From the NCBI GenBank assembly GCA_020746995.1, contig JAGPXD010000005.1:1302001-1366000 (forward strand): a stretch of 64,000 bases of DNA, in the 5' to 3' direction. The DNA comes from Plectosphaerella cucumerina. Taxonomy: Eukaryota > Ascomycota > Sordariomycetes > Glomerellales > Plectosphaerellaceae. Under the pieces are notes generated by a model. The model searched no databases. It worked only from the letters and a program-made list of their open reading frames with translations, and was not told where the DNA came from. A program made the translations under genes and the position numbers. Positions 10,044 to 21,337 of this stretch are shown here, one piece after another. Each line of letters starts with the position of its first letter. The first letter of the stretch is position 1.

Positions 10044-12760
10044 CTTCCCAGGAATATCCAACGCCTCCCCTCAGCAGGCCGGCCCAACTCGGTCCAGGGC
10101 AAAGTCTCACGTCTGCCCCGAATGCCGCCGCATCTTCTCCCGCCTCAGCCACCTCGACCGCCATCGCCTCACCCACCTCCCCGCCGCCAACAGGAACCTC
10201 GTGCCCTGCCCGCGATGCAGCCGCACCTTCGCCCGGCGCGACGTCATGCTCCGCCATCTCCGCGCCACGCACCGCGTTGTTCACTCCGCTACGCGCTCCC
10301 ATCAGCGCTCGTGCTCCCGGTGTGTCGCCAAGAAGATCAAGTGCGACCGCAGCAGCCCGTGTGGCGCGTGCCAGGCCTCGAGCGCGTCTTGCGATTTTCC
10401 CAACCCCCCGGCTTTTGAGAGCCTTGACGACGAGGATTGCGAGCAGTCTGATGGCGGGGGGCACAGGGCCGACGATGTGACATGGGCGGAGGAGGAGCGG
10501 GAGGAGCAGGTGTCGAACGAGACTCTCCCGCAGGCCTTGCGGACGCCAGAGTCGGCGAGCGCGGAGACGATTTTCCCAGGGCTTCCGATGGAGACTCCCA
10601 GCCTGGGGTACCAGGACCCGAGCGCCAGCATCTTCTCGACTGGCGAGGGTGCCATGAGCATGTATGCCGACGACTCCCTTTCACCATCGTACCTGGCTCT
10701 CATGCAGCCCGAGCTGCGCAGTCACGGATTCGACTGGCTTGGATTCGACATGCCAGAGCTGTATGTCGATCCTCCACAGCAATGGCCTCCACGGAACAAC
10801 GGAATTCTAGTGAACCCGCCTGCTGAGCGTCACTACCCATCCACCGTCCCCGAACAGGACGGTCAACTGCCGAGGCACCAGGCTCTAGGAACTCTGTACC
10901 CGGAACCCACGGCCACGTCTCGAAGCAGTCCGGCCCTGCGGCCCCTCGAGCCACAGCAAGGCGCCCATGCTTGGCCCTTTGACCAGACCCATGACGCTGC
11001 CCCTCGCCAGTACAAGCTGCCACCTCTCAAGGACGTCCTCCAGAGCAATAATCTTGCCACACATTTGCCCGGTGGCACCCGCCTTGACGACTTTGTCCAA
11101 CTCCTCTCCGAACAGAGGCTCCCGCCGCTGGGCTCCATCCAGCGCGCTGGGGTTCGAAAGGCCTTTGGAGAGGTCCAGCGCTTGCTCGATCTCTACTTTG
11201 ACCGTTTCCACGACATCCAGGCCATCGTCCACAAACCGACCTGGAACATGGCTGCGTGCCCCAGTGTCCTGCTGGCTGCCATGACTTGCATAGGTGCTCT
11301 GCTCTCCGGCGAAAGGAGGGATACGGAGCTGTCTTCATCTCTGAGCGATCTGTGCATGTCCATGATCAATTGGCTGGTAGGTCTTCGCCTCTTTTGCCAT
11401 GATTATCCGCTAACATTTGCAGGGTGCCTCTGACGGAAATAACTACAACGACGTATCTTACCTCAATGCCCTCTGCATTCACCAGATCTACTCCCTCGGT
11501 TCTGGAAACCGGCAGCTGTACCAGAACGCCGACAGATCCCGGGGCATCCTCATCGGCAGCCTCCGCGGTATCGGCCTGCTCAGCTCCCAGTGGAGCACCG
11601 GCGACGAGGAGTCCCCCGAGGTAGACCCCCGCCTTCACGACGACCCTGCCAGCCTTGCCCGTGAGTGGCAAGCCTGGATCAAGGCAGAAGAGGGTCGGAG
11701 AGCCGCCTGGGCCGCTTTCGAGTACGACTGCAGCCTCTGCACCCTGACCAGTCGGCGCGGAGCCGTCGATCTGGGGGAGCTCCCGCGGAAACTCCCATGC
11801 GTCGAAGCGTTGTGGAACGCAGCGTCGCCCCAGGCGTGGTTCGCACTCCGCCTGCGCCTAAGTCCGGCCAGCTTCAGCCCCAATCTCTTCGTCGTGCTTA
11901 AGACATCCCTCGCCGGGAAAGAGATGGGCCCGACCCTGGGGAGCTGGGCGAAGCGTCTCTGCGCCCAGGTTCTTGGCCGGCTGCTGTGGGACATCAAGGA
12001 GCTCGAGGTCGTCGCCATGCCGAACCGGCTTGGCCTCCACTCGATGCTGAACCCGTACAAGGAGTCCAAGAGATCTATCTTGGGCGCGCTTGATGGTCTA
12101 CTGACGCTGACCGCCCTGCCGTCTTCCACGGCAGACCTCATCACGTACAAGTAGGTTGGAGCCTGGCCAGCATTTGCATCTAGTTGACTAACACCTCCTA
12201 GCATCACTGGCTTGCTGTGTCACTACTCCCACCTCTATGCCGCCGACGACGTCATGGATGTCATCCTCTACATCGTACGAAACCTCGTGTCGCAGGACGC
12301 CAACCAGCGGAGAGGCCTGGAGGTAGCTCGCAAACGACTACGAACCATCTTCGCGAGGGACCCCCAGGGCACCCGAACCTTGGTGTGGCACTCTGCCCAA
12401 ATGGTCGCCATCGCCAACGAGTACCTTGTCTCGGCTCCCTGTGAGATCATGCGGGTCTTCATGGGCTACGTCTACATCATGGCCTATTCGGCCTATGGAC
12501 CACATCACGTCGACGGCCTGCCGTCAAGACCCACGGTGCGCCTTGACACGTTCATGTCGGCCACGCAAAAGGCCGATGTAGACGAGTGGGTGCTCTCGGG
12601 AGGCCCTGCGGCCATCGGCTCCGTGGAGGATATCTGCACCGCCGGGCGCCTGGCGCTCATCAGCGGCGATGCCCAGTTGATCCTTCAGAAGCTGCAGTGC
12701 TGGGGTCTGGCCGACAAGTTCACGAGGATCCTGTCCAAGTTGGGAGCTGAGGGCATGTGA
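10027..12760 (+). CDS. Transcription factor with two C2H2 fingers plus Zn2Cys6
   Basis: Three exons (10027-11376, 11423-12150, 12202-12760) give 878 aa. Two C2H2 fingers (C30/C33/H46/H50 and C61/C64/H77/H82) are followed directly by a Zn2Cys6 cluster (C96, C99, C106, C112, C115, C122). After a long acidic, Pro-rich linker comes a fungal-specific transcription factor domain (about residues 370-700; LLDLYFDRFHDIQAIVHKPTW resembles the PF04082 start). This double DNA-binding layout is a known minority class of ascomycete regulators, often of catabolic or secondary-metabolite genes. It sits inside the enzyme block and is a plausible pathway regulator. The upstream in-frame extension to 9883 has no domain support, so 10027 is preferred. 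Confidence 0.9.
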
Positions 12761-12804
12761 TGACTGGCACGAAGAACACCAGAATTAGGCACTACGCTAC
12801 GACG

Positions 12805-13827
12805 CTAGAAGATTGCTATGCAATTCGGCGGACTGCTCACGCCCCCCGGCATGTTGAAAGGCGCCGCCGTCAGGAAGAACTCCCACCGCTTCTCTTCGGC
12901 ACAGATACGGCTCAGCTCCTCGAGGTCGAACAGCTCGCCAACGGGCATACCCCACCCCGCCAGCAGGTACTCGTGGAGGAAGAGGCCTGGTACTGAAGCG
13001 CCACCCTCGCGCTCATGAGACTTTTTGGGCGGGTAGACCTCGAATGAGATGGCATCGCCAGCGACGGCCGAGAAACCCGTGTTCCAGATCCACTGCAGCA
13101 TTTCCTCGGTCCCCTCGACACCGGCGTGTTGCGGCGCAGTGCTCTCCGCGTAGGCACGCTTATCGGCATCGGTCATGCGCTCATCCCATTCCCTGGTGAC
13201 GCCAATGCGGACGAAAAGTACATCGCCCCGTTGGAAAGTCACCTCTTGCTCCCGCGCGACGTCGAGCAGTACGCTCAGCGGGACGGCGTGATCTGAGAAG
13301 GTGCCGTAGCTGATGCCATGCCGATCAGCATACGCGGCATAGTCGAGCAGCACGCCTCGGCCGCAGATGCCTTCCCGAGCCCACTCCTGCAGGCCGATGC
13401 GGACGCAACTCCGGTCAAGGATCTCCTCTCGGGTGACGCCTCCATAGAAGAGCCGGCGATCCGGATTCTCAGGTGTTGGAAAGGGGGCGGAGAAGTGGCG
13501 GAGCCCGTCCCATTGGCTCGACTGCTGGGGGTTGAGGGTGTAGACGTCGTCAAAGGCAGCGCCGCCCAAGAGGGGGACGATGTCGTGGCGGAGGGGGGCG
13601 CGGCCGAAGTTTGCGACGTCGAGCTTGGTCATGGACCAGCCGAGGGAGGCGCGGCGGCCGGAGCGGATGCAGGAGGAGGCGGCGCGGGCGACGACGTCGG
13701 GGGTGAGGAGGATGAGGCGGCCGAGACCTTCTTCTCGGGAGCCCGGGGGCGCGGGCCAGACGCGCCGGGGGTCCGGGAGGGTGTCGTAGTCGGCTTCGTG
13801 GATGGAGAGGGAAGGGGGGAGAGGCAT
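12805..13827 (-). CDS. Fungal-type cyclase, putative metal-dependent hydrolase
   Basis: A single 340-aa exon. It matches the PF04199 cyclase/kynurenine formamidase-like fold as found in fungi: LGWSMTKLDVANFGR, then SQWDGLRHF in place of the bacterial HxGTHxDxxxH metal site (Asp and the final His are kept), GRGVLLDYAAYADRHG, DVLFVRIG and a C-terminal FLTAAPFNMPGGVSSPPN. Bacterial relatives hydrolyse cyclic amides or formamides such as isatin and N-formylkynurenine. The fungal branch has no firmly assigned substrate to my knowledge. It is divergent from the ALDH gene across 513 bp holding two inverted copies of the 14-bp element. Its stop lies 42 bp from the stop of the regulator at 10027-12760 (convergent). 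Confidence 0.88.
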   Translation of the reverse strand: MPLPPSLSIHEADYDTLPDPRRVWPAPPGSREEGLGRLILLTPDVVARAASSCIRSGRRASLGWSMTKLDVANFGRAPLRHDIVPLLGGAAFDDVYTLNPQQSSQWDGLRHFSAPFPTPENPDRRLFYGGVTREEILDRSCVRIGLQEWAREGICGRGVLLDYAAYADRHGISYGTFSDHAVPLSVLLDVAREQEVTFQRGDVLFVRIGVTREWDERMTDADKRAYAESTAPQHAGVEGTEEMLQWIWNTGFSAVAGDAISFEVYPPKKSHEREGGASVPGLFLHEYLLAGWGMPVGELFDLEELSRICAEEKRWEFFLTAAPFNMPGGVSSPPNCIAIF

Positions 13828-13995
13828 GGTGATGGTTGGGGAGGGTGAGGGAGGATGGACAATGTCGGGCCTGAGCCCTGGGGGATGTTGAGATTCGGAT
13901 GGTGGTGGTACCGATGCGGGGGTGCAGCGGCGGTACGCTGGCCGAAGTGTGGAGCAGACCCCGGCGAGGCATCACAGGAACAGAAAAGGGGTGGG

Positions 13996-14009
13996 CCGGG
14001 GCGTGCCAC
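13996..14009 (+). promoter_or_regulatory. Candidate operator CCGGGGCGTGCCAC, forward copy
   Basis: Perfect 14-mer, 169 bp upstream of the cyclase ATG. It includes GGC-GT-GCC, a small inverted repeat with a 2-nt spacer. Confidence 0.65.
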
Positions 14010-14140
14010 GCTTCCCCGCGATTCTGGATGGAAGAGGCAATTTGTGGTACGACGGCAGATCGGTGGCCTGGACTTCCCCATGTTTGACTTCTGGGATGAG
14101 ATGTGGTATCCCCGGTGCCGGTGCCGGTTGCGGGCTGGGA

Positions 14141-14154
14141 GTGGCACGCCCCGG
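14141..14154 (-). promoter_or_regulatory. Candidate operator CCGGGGCGTGCCAC, inverted copy
   Basis: Identical to the forward copy at 13996, in the opposite orientation, 187 bp upstream of the ALDH ATG. The two copies face each other across 131 bp. Confidence 0.65.
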
Positions 14155-14340
14155 AGACTGTGCGGGACGTCCGCCTGGGTGAACAACCCCACGCCGATGC
14201 TTGTGGTCTGGGTCTGAAGATATGTCGCCGTATCGGAGGTCAAATATGACGACCAGGGTAATGCCATCAGGTTGATTCCAAAGCCAACCCTCCACCTTTC
14301 ATCCCCTCACCCCAGACCATCCCTCTTACACATCTCTATC

Positions 14341-15893
14341 ATGTCTCCCCTCAGCGAACTCCCCTTCACCCTGAAGGACACCGACCTCCTCAGCTTCGAC
14401 TCCTACGTCAACGGCGCATCCGTCACAGCCAAGTCAGGCGCCCGCTTCCCCCTCACAGACCCCGGCTCCGGCAAGACATGGGGCTCAGTCACAGACTGCG
14501 GCCCCGAGGACGTCGAAGCCGCAGTGCAGGCAGCACACTCTGCCTTCCAAGAGTGGTCGCGAACGACGCCCAAGCACCGGGCCCAGGTCCTCCTGGCATG
14601 GCACCAGGCCATCACGGCGGCGAGGGAGGACCTGGCGCGCATCCTGGTGCATGAGACGGGCAAGCCGTTGGCTGAGGCTCTTGGGGAGGTCGACTACGCT
14701 CTGACGTTCACGTGGTGGTTCGTCGGCGAGGCGGAGCGTGGACACGGAACGACCATCACTTCTGCTGTTCCTGGACGACGGGCACTGGTGATCAAGCAGC
14801 CTGTGGGCGTGGCGGCGGCGCTGGTGCCGTGGAACTTCCCCCTCGCCCTGGCGCTGCGCAAGGCGGCTGCGGCGCTGGCGGCGGGGTGCACGATGGTCGT
14901 CAAGACTTCGCCCGAGACGCCTGTCACGGCTGTTGCGCTGGCTCGACTGGCGACGAAGGCGGGTGTACCGCGCGGTGCGCTGAGCGTGCTGACGACTAGT
15001 CTCGAGTCGACGCCTGCCGTAGCCGAAGCGCTGTGCCTGCACCCACTGGTGAAGAAGGTCAGCTTCACAGGAAGCACACGTGTCGGTGCACTGGTGTCTG
15101 GCTTATGCGCGAGGAACCTGAAGAAGACGACGCTCGAGCTGGGAGGAAACTGTCCTTTTATCGTGTTTGACGACGCGAACGTGGAGCAGGCGCTTGATCA
15201 GCTGATGGCGCTCAAGTGGCGGCACGCAGGGCAGGCGTGCGTCTCGTCGAATCGGGTGTTCGTGCAGGCGGAAGTGCACGATACCTTCGTCGAAAAGCTG
15301 GTGGAGCGGACGAAGAAGCTGAAGATGGGGCATGGGATGGATGAGGGTGTGACGATGGGAGCGTTGACGACGCCGAGGAATCTGGCGAGGGCGGAGGAGC
15401 TGTATGCTGAAGCTGTGGCGATGGGGGCGAAGACTGTGCTGGGGATGGGGAAGAGGGAGGAAGGGGAGGGGTACTTCATGGCGCCGACTATCGTCACGGG
15501 AGCGACGGACGAGATGGGCCTGGCGAGGGAGGAGATGTTCGCGCCGGTGTTGGGGGTGTTTCGGTTCGAGAGCGAGGGGGAGGTGACGAGGCGGGCGAAC
15601 GAGACGGAGATGGGGCTGGCGAGTTATGTGTTTACGAAGGATGTGGATCGGTTGTGGAGGATGTTTGAGAACCTTGAGGCGGGGATGGTCGGGCTGGTGA
15701 GTACATCCTTGCTGAAGACCTTGGGAGAGGTTACTGACATTGTGGACAGAACGTGGGCAATGCTTCGGCGGCGGAGGCGCCGTTTGGAGGGATCAAGGCT
15801 AGTGGACATGGGAAGGAGGCGGGGAAGGATTTGGCGCTGGATGAGTTTTTGATCACCAAGACGGGGACGCTGGCTGTTGAGGGGCACTTTTAG
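14341..15893 (+). CDS. Aldehyde dehydrogenase, succinate-semialdehyde dehydrogenase-like
   Basis: Two exons (14341-15696, 15750-15893) give 499 aa. The NAD(P) aldehyde dehydrogenase core is complete: VPWNFPLALALRK near residue 162, SFTGSTRVG near 242, the general base Glu in LELGGN near 265, and the catalytic Cys in GQACVSSNR near 300. The end of the second exon (EAPFGGIKASGHGKE) is the usual C-terminal block. Its closest remembered resemblance is to the GabD/UGA2 group (FIVFDDANVEQAL and ACVSSNR). The likely reaction is oxidation of a small, possibly acid-terminated aldehyde to the carboxylate. The substrate is not decided by the sequence. It is the divergent partner of the cyclase. Confidence 0.9.
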
Positions 15894-16031
15894 GTCGGGG
15901 ATCGGTTGGTAAAGATGACTGGGTACCATGTACTTTGGGTACAGAGAGATCAAGACTGCGAAATAGAAAGAATGTGAAATCGCTGGTTCCAAGTTGCAAC
16001 AACAACAAACTCCGACCATGCAGGTTCCTGT

Positions 16032-16542
16032 CTACTGCTCCCCAGCCACCCTCTCAGCCTCCTTCTTGAGGCTCGCATTAAACGCCTCCCACGGCTCACT
16101 AGGCTTGAAGCTATTCCGCCACGGCCAGCAAGCCACAGCAGCGAGACCCTGAAAGTCTTCCTTCTGGGTAAACGTCGTACCCCCCGGGTTCACCTTGCTC
16201 GGTTCGAAGAGGAAGTGGTGCGTGCCGTAGAGTAGAACCGGGAGGGAGCCAATCCAGGCAAAGTGGCCCGGGGCGTTTGTGACGACGGAGGGGTGGAAGG
16301 GGAAACCGCGGATGGAGACGCGGAGGGAGTCGTCTTTCTTGAGGGCGGAGGGGGTGAGGGGAGTGATTTGGAAGACGTCTTGCCATTCGGGGTAGTGGGC
16401 GAAGTCCATGAACTGGGGGTGTTAGTGGGGGAAGAAAGGGAAGGGGAGGGGGACGTACGATGGATTGTACGGTGGCTGGGGGTGCGAGGATTTCGATGGT
16501 GGCGGTTTGGGTTATTGTGATGTTCATGATGGAGGGGAACAT
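16032..16542 (-). CDS. Small SRPBCC-fold protein
   Basis: Two exons on the minus strand (16542-16459, 16412-16032) give 154 aa. TATIEILAPPATVQSI, then FAHYPEW and a C-terminal LKKEAE helix are typical of START/SRPBCC ligand-binding proteins. GTHHFLFEPSKVNPGGTTFTQKEDFQGL is the usual beta-hairpin region. Members bind hydrophobic ligands or act as small cyclases or aromatases; no catalytic residue can be assigned here. The start could also be the ATG at 16527 or 16596; 16542 was chosen as a compromise. It shares an upstream region with the NmrA-like gene at 17115. Confidence 0.75.
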
Positions 16543-16790
16543 CTTGAGGAAGGTGAGGAGTCGTGTAAGTCGATGCAGTATGGTTGAGGGGTTCAAATAG
16601 GGGGTCTCAAGCTTGGTGAGAGAAGGGGGTGTGATGAGCTAAGCAGGGTGCAGATGCTGTTGTCCGAGTGCTTGTATTTCTGCTTCATTTCAAACATCAC
16701 AATTGAATGATTCCAACCACCTCTTATATCGACAAGAAGCCATCTGTAAGCCCTGCAGCGAATGCACCACTGTCACGGCTCGCTCTCGTC

Positions 16791-16799
16791 GTGGCACGC
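16791..16799 (-). promoter_or_regulatory. Partial copy of the shared element (GCGTGCCAC)
   Basis: Nine bases identical to the 3' part of the 14-bp element. The CCGG part is absent. It is 249 bp from the SRPBCC start and 316 bp from the NmrA-like start. A nine-base match is weaker evidence than the other copies. Confidence 0.35.
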
Positions 16800-16968
16800 G
16801 ATTGGCTGAGCGTCCTGCACGATAGCCGAATCTCGCGCGCGCGGGTCGGTCTTCTTTCGGCCCTCGCCCGATTCTCGCCCGCGCTCGGGCGCATCCGACA
16901 GATAACGACAGGGGTGCAGGGAGGGGAAATAGGCATACAAGGACATAGGATTCATGTTGGTCGGATTG

Positions 16969-16975
16969 TATAAAG
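16969..16975 (+). promoter_or_regulatory. TATA box of the NmrA-like gene
   Basis: TATAAAG, 146 bp before the ATG at 17115. It is only 17 bp before the in-frame ATG at 16986, too close for that ATG to be in the mRNA, so it supports the 17115 start. Confidence 0.5.
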
Positions 16976-17114
16976 AGGAGGCGGGATGTCATCCATTGAA
17001 AGTTTGTCCTTCCAAGACATCAGCAACCACATCCACCAGCTTCACACTACCTACTTCTTCAAGACACTCAAGATACTTCATCTTCAAGACACCCTATCTA
17101 CCTCCACATCCAAC

Positions 17115-17828
17115 ATGTCCAAGACAATTACCTTCTTCGGAGCCTCAGGCGGCGTCGGCCTCACAGCCCTCAAGCACACCCTGGCCGCCGGCCACAACGC
17201 CATCGCCCTCTGCCGCACCCCCTCCAAGCTCACCGACCAACTCACAAACCCCAACCTCGTCGTCCTCGCCGGCGACGCGACCGACCCAGAAGCCGTCGCC
17301 CGCGCCATCACCCTCCCCTCCGGCACCTCCTTCGTCGACACAATCGTCTTCACCGTCGGCAGCCGCTTCGTCGGCCTCTCCATGGAAAATGCCAACGTCT
17401 GCGAACAAGCCATGACCGCTCTTCTTGCAGCCATCGCCTCTCAGCGCGCAAAGGGCGTCACGGGCCGTCCGCGCATCACGGCGTGCAGCTCCACCGGCTT
17501 GTCGCGGCATAAGCGCGATGTGCCCCTGGCTTTTGTGGTGTTGTACCATGTGCTGCTTGCGATCCCGCATCGGGATAAGAAGGCGATGGAGATGTTGTTG
17601 GAGAAGGGCGGGGAGGACTTTACGGTTGTGAGGTGTAGTTTGTTCATGGGGGAGGGAGAGACGGAGACGACTGTCAGGGAGGGGGTAGAGGATCCGAAGA
17701 AGGGGGTTGAGAGTGCGGCGATTGGGTATACCATCTCCAGGGAGGATGCGGGACGATGGTGGGCGGAGAAGCTCATCAAGGGGGATGGGGGGAAGTTCCT
17801 GAACAAGTATGCGACTATTACTTATTAG
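17115..17828 (+). CDS. NmrA-like NAD(P)-binding protein
   Basis: A single exon of 237 aa. The Rossmann fold starts with TITFFGASGGVGLTALK (GxxGxxG-type loop), followed by IALCRTPSKL and LVVLAGDATD. The active-site Tyr-x-x-x-Lys of true short-chain reductases is absent, as in many atypical SDRs of the NmrA/NAD(P)H-binding class. Its role may be a reductase, an epimerase or a redox sensor. An in-frame ATG at 16986 would add 43 residues without domain support. It is the divergent partner of the SRPBCC gene, and a Zn2Cys6 regulator follows on the same strand about 300 bp later. Confidence 0.82.
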   Translation: MSKTITFFGASGGVGLTALKHTLAAGHNAIALCRTPSKLTDQLTNPNLVVLAGDATDPEAVARAITLPSGTSFVDTIVFTVGSRFVGLSMENANVCEQAMTALLAAIASQRAKGVTGRPRITACSSTGLSRHKRDVPLAFVVLYHVLLAIPHRDKKAMEMLLEKGGEDFTVVRCSLFMGEGETETTVREGVEDPKKGVESAAIGYTISREDAGRWWAEKLIKGDGGKFLNKYATITY

Positions 17829-18126
17829 GGGAGGGATTGGAGGATTTAATTGTAGCAGGCAGATATCATTGCGAGAATTCATTTAGACTTTTCTTCGATT
17901 GTCGCAGCTGGAGCCTTTGGTGGTGAGCCTAGAGCACTGGCACTGAACAACCCCTTCAAGTTGACCCCTTGACAGGGCTGGCCTAGTGCTGACCGATGTA
18001 CCCCCGGGTACCGTACGCGGGGGTGGGGCAATTGGACCCTCTACATCTCCATCATGCCCCGCCTTGCCCGCCCGCGCGAGATCCGCGCGAGAAACACGCG
18101 AGACTCCCCGATCATCACCACCCACA

Positions 18127-20552
18127 ATGTCCGACCTCCCCCATCCCCCAGACGCCCCTCTCGCCAAGCCGCGAAGCTGTGTAGTCTGCCGCAGCCGCAA
18201 AGTCCGCTGCGACAAACGCCTCCCCTGCTCCAACTGCCGCCGCGCCAACATCGCTTGCGTCCCCGCCACATCCGACGACCGTCCCCCGCGATGGGCCCGC
18301 CGTCTCGACCGCCTCGTCGCCGCGCCGTCGGCCCCGGCCCAAGGTCAAGTACCTGACCCGGCCGCGGCGCAGGTCATGGAGCGTCTTCGTGGGCTGGAGA
18401 GGCTTGTCAAGGAGCTCGGAGGGCAGCTGCAGGCACAGCAGGGCGGAGCGCAGAGTTTACCGTCTGGATCAACGCCTAATGCTGCTCCGTCTCCTGAGGG
18501 AAGCCGAGGTACTAATGCCAACTCACCCTCTTCTTCATCAGCTGCAGATGTGCAGAAGAACTTTGGCCGCCTCGTCGTCCGTGATGGCGCTCCCTCTCAG
18601 TATGTCGGCAGCGGCTTCTGGTCCAGAGTCAGCGATGAGGTGAGCTACCTCCTTCACCCTCCTTGTTTCCACCCCTGACAGCCCAGCTCGACGCCCTCAA
18701 ACACGACTCCCAAGGCCTCCCCCTCGCAGACTCGGACGCCTCCGACGACGACATGGACTTCCCCGGCGACGGCTCCTCCACCACCCGCGAATCCCACCGC
18801 GCCGGCCCCGAGCGCAACAGCCTCCTCTTCGGCCATAACCTCCACGGCCACACGCCTCCTGACCTCGCCGCCTTCCGTCCCCTCCCCTCACAGGTTCCCT
18901 TCCTCGTCTCCGTCTTCCACGAAAACGTAAACTTCGCCATCCAGATCGTCCACGCCCCCGCTCTCGACCGTCTCGCCCGCGCAGCTCGCACTACTCCCCC
19001 CGCCTCAGCCTCCGATGACGCCCTCCTCTTTGCCGTCTACTACGCCGCCGTCACGTCCATGGAGGACGCAGATGTGCTCGCCTCCTTTGGCGCGCCAAAG
19101 GCTGACCTCAACTACCGTTTCCGCCTTGGCCTTGAACACGCCCTCGCCCGTGCGGATTTCGTCCGCCTGCCTGACCTCACCCTGGTCCAGGCCTTCACCA
19201 TCTTCCTGGCTCTCGCACGCCGTCATGATAGTCCCCGCTACGTCTGGATGATGGCCGGCCTCGCCATCCGCATGGGTCAGGCCGTCGGTCTGCACCGTGA
19301 CCCCGCCCGCCTCGCGCACCTGTCCCCTTATGAAGCCGAGATCCGCCGCCGCGTCTGGTGGTGCCTGAACCTCCTTGACGTTCGAGCCGCCGAGGACCAA
19401 GGCACGGAGTTCACCATCGCCCCGGGTTCCTTTGACACCCACATGCCCCTGAGCCTCAACGATGCCGACCTCTCCCCCTCCATGACCGAGCCCCCCGTCG
19501 AGCGCCAAGGCGACTCGGACATGGTCTTCGCCATCGGCTCGTACCAGACCGTCCGCTACACCCGTCTCATCATGGCCGCCCGTTCTCCCGACGGCACTCC
19601 CGACGTCGCCGAGCAAAGCCGCCTCCTCGACGCCTTCCAGGCCGACCTTGGCACCTGGGGGTCCACCCACGGCAGCGCCGACACCTCGGCCTCAACCCCT
19701 GCCCCGGCCGCCGACGACATCCGCGCCATGGCCTTCTGGACAGCCATGACAGTCACCCGCCTCGTCTTCTCCAAGCTCGCCCTCTTCATCCACCTGCCAT
19801 CCCTCTTCTCCGCCCCCGACCCCCTCGCCTCATCTCGCACCCGCGACCGCCTGCTGATTGCGGCCCTGGAGGTAGCAGAGTACAACCACGTCCTCAACGC
19901 CGAGCCTGGCTGCCTCCGCTGGCGATGGATCATGCAGACCTACACGCATTGGCATGCCATTGTCTTTCTCCTCATCGAGGCATCGCGAAGGCCCTGGTCG
20001 CCCCTAATCGAAAGAGCCTGGGTCGCACTGCATAGTCGCTGGCTTATCCCTGCGCAGCCCAAGTCGGATAGGAGCGCACGAGTATGGATCCCTCTGCGGA
20101 GACTCATGGCTCGCGCAAGGAGGCACCGCGCTGTGGAGCTGCGCCGACTGGCTGCCGACCCGGCTGCGGTAGAGCATGCTCGCGGAATGGACGCTGTTAT
20201 CCCCGTGCCGGGGAGCCCGGCATCTTTCGAGGGGGCGGGACAAGATGTTCTTGTTGAGCATTGGTGCTCCTTGATCCGTGAGGCGGGTGTTCCCCAGGCA
20301 GCTCAGGAGGCGACCTCGACGTCCTGGCCGACACAGGAGGGGCAGAGCTCGGCCGTGGCACCGGCCGAGTTCTCGGGGCCCAACTTTGCATCCGGAGCAT
20401 GGGATGGCACCGATACTGCATTCGAAGACTTTGGGGACCTTGATATGGACATCAGTATGGGTGATGGCGTTGACTGGAATGATTGGCTGTCTTCGGCCGC
20501 CGTCATGGAGTGTCCGGGCATGGATGGAGGAGGCAGCGGGGGACCGCCTTGA
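18127..20552 (+). CDS. Zn2Cys6 transcription factor
   Basis: Two exons (18127-18639, 18687-20552) give 792 aa. The binuclear cluster is SCVVCRSRKVRCDKRLPCSNC (C18, C21, C28, C34, C37, C44), followed by a short coiled coil (VMERLRGLERLVKELGGQLQ). The fungal-specific transcription factor domain covers about residues 220-560, including AGLAIRMGQAVGLHRDP and RRRVWWCLNLLD, and the tail is acidic. Both neighbours on the left are enzymes, so control of the same block is possible. The acceptor must be the second AG (18686) to keep frame. An in-frame ATG at 17986 would add 47 residues but lies before the CT-rich leader. Confidence 0.92.
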
Positions 20553-21337
20553 TTCGTTGTAATCGTGATTAGCGTTCTTTCAGGGGCTGGCGTGAACTTC
20601 CCCCTATTTCTCCGGTGCATATTCTCCGGCCCCGCAAACCTCCACCGTCGTTGGGGAACAAACCGAGATGGGATCATGCAAAGATCGAAGAGCCCCTTTC
20701 GCCTTCATCTCGCACGGAAAGCAGCTTGGCTGCAGACAACTGCCGTGCCTGAGAGAGAGGCTAGCAGAAACATGGGAGCATCGCTTGTCTCATAGCTCTG
20801 ACCTCTGTGGTGAGAGCAGAGGACATCGGGAGAAATACCCACGAGACATCTCGCCTTTTGCCACCCTCCTTCTGAGAGAACTCCCTCTTCTTTTCTCCCT
20901 TAAGTCCCCATCCTACCCAGGTCTTCCCCGCCTCGATCAGAAAAACTCCCGGGGCCCCGGCACCGCATGATGGCATCCCCGCGCTGCCCATGTGGCGGAC
21001 ATGGCGGGGAGCCATTTTCCCCGAGCCCAGCCATAACGCCTTGCCCGAATCAGCTCTAGCATCTCTTCCTTTCTCCAGTTAAATCCTGCTTCCCACGGGG
21101 AGACACGGCCTCACTCCGTCGCCCGAGGCCAAGAGCCCGAAAATCTAACATCCCCCCGCCGTTCCAGCTTCTGTCATGAGGCCACTCCTCGCGTTATTTC
21201 TCTCCGATTGTCTCCCGAGACATACGAGACTTTCCTTAGGAGCGTTGTTCGTATAAAGATCGAACGGCCATCCAACATCCTGTCGATCCCTGCAGGCTCA
21301 TCCGCAGGGAAGAACGCCAGCACGCAACACCGACAAC
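20553..21337. other. Intergenic, upstream of the sugar transporter
   Basis: 785 bp with no supportable gene. No copy of the 14-bp element was found, which hints that the transporter may be outside that regulon. Confidence 0.5.

Larger units (their letters stand above)
13828..14340. promoter_or_regulatory. Shared divergent promoter, cyclase/aldehyde dehydrogenase
   Basis: 513 bp between divergent start codons. It contains two perfect inverted copies of CCGGGGCGTGCCAC (13996-14009 plus, 14141-14154 minus). A short CGGTGC direct repeat lies at about 14112-14125. Confidence 0.7.
16543..17114. promoter_or_regulatory. Shared divergent promoter, SRPBCC/NmrA-like
   Basis: 572 bp between divergent starts. 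It holds a plus-strand TATAAAG at 16969, a minus-strand GATATAAGAG at 16721-16730, and the core GCGTGCCAC of the shared element at 16791-16799 (minus). Confidence 0.6.
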
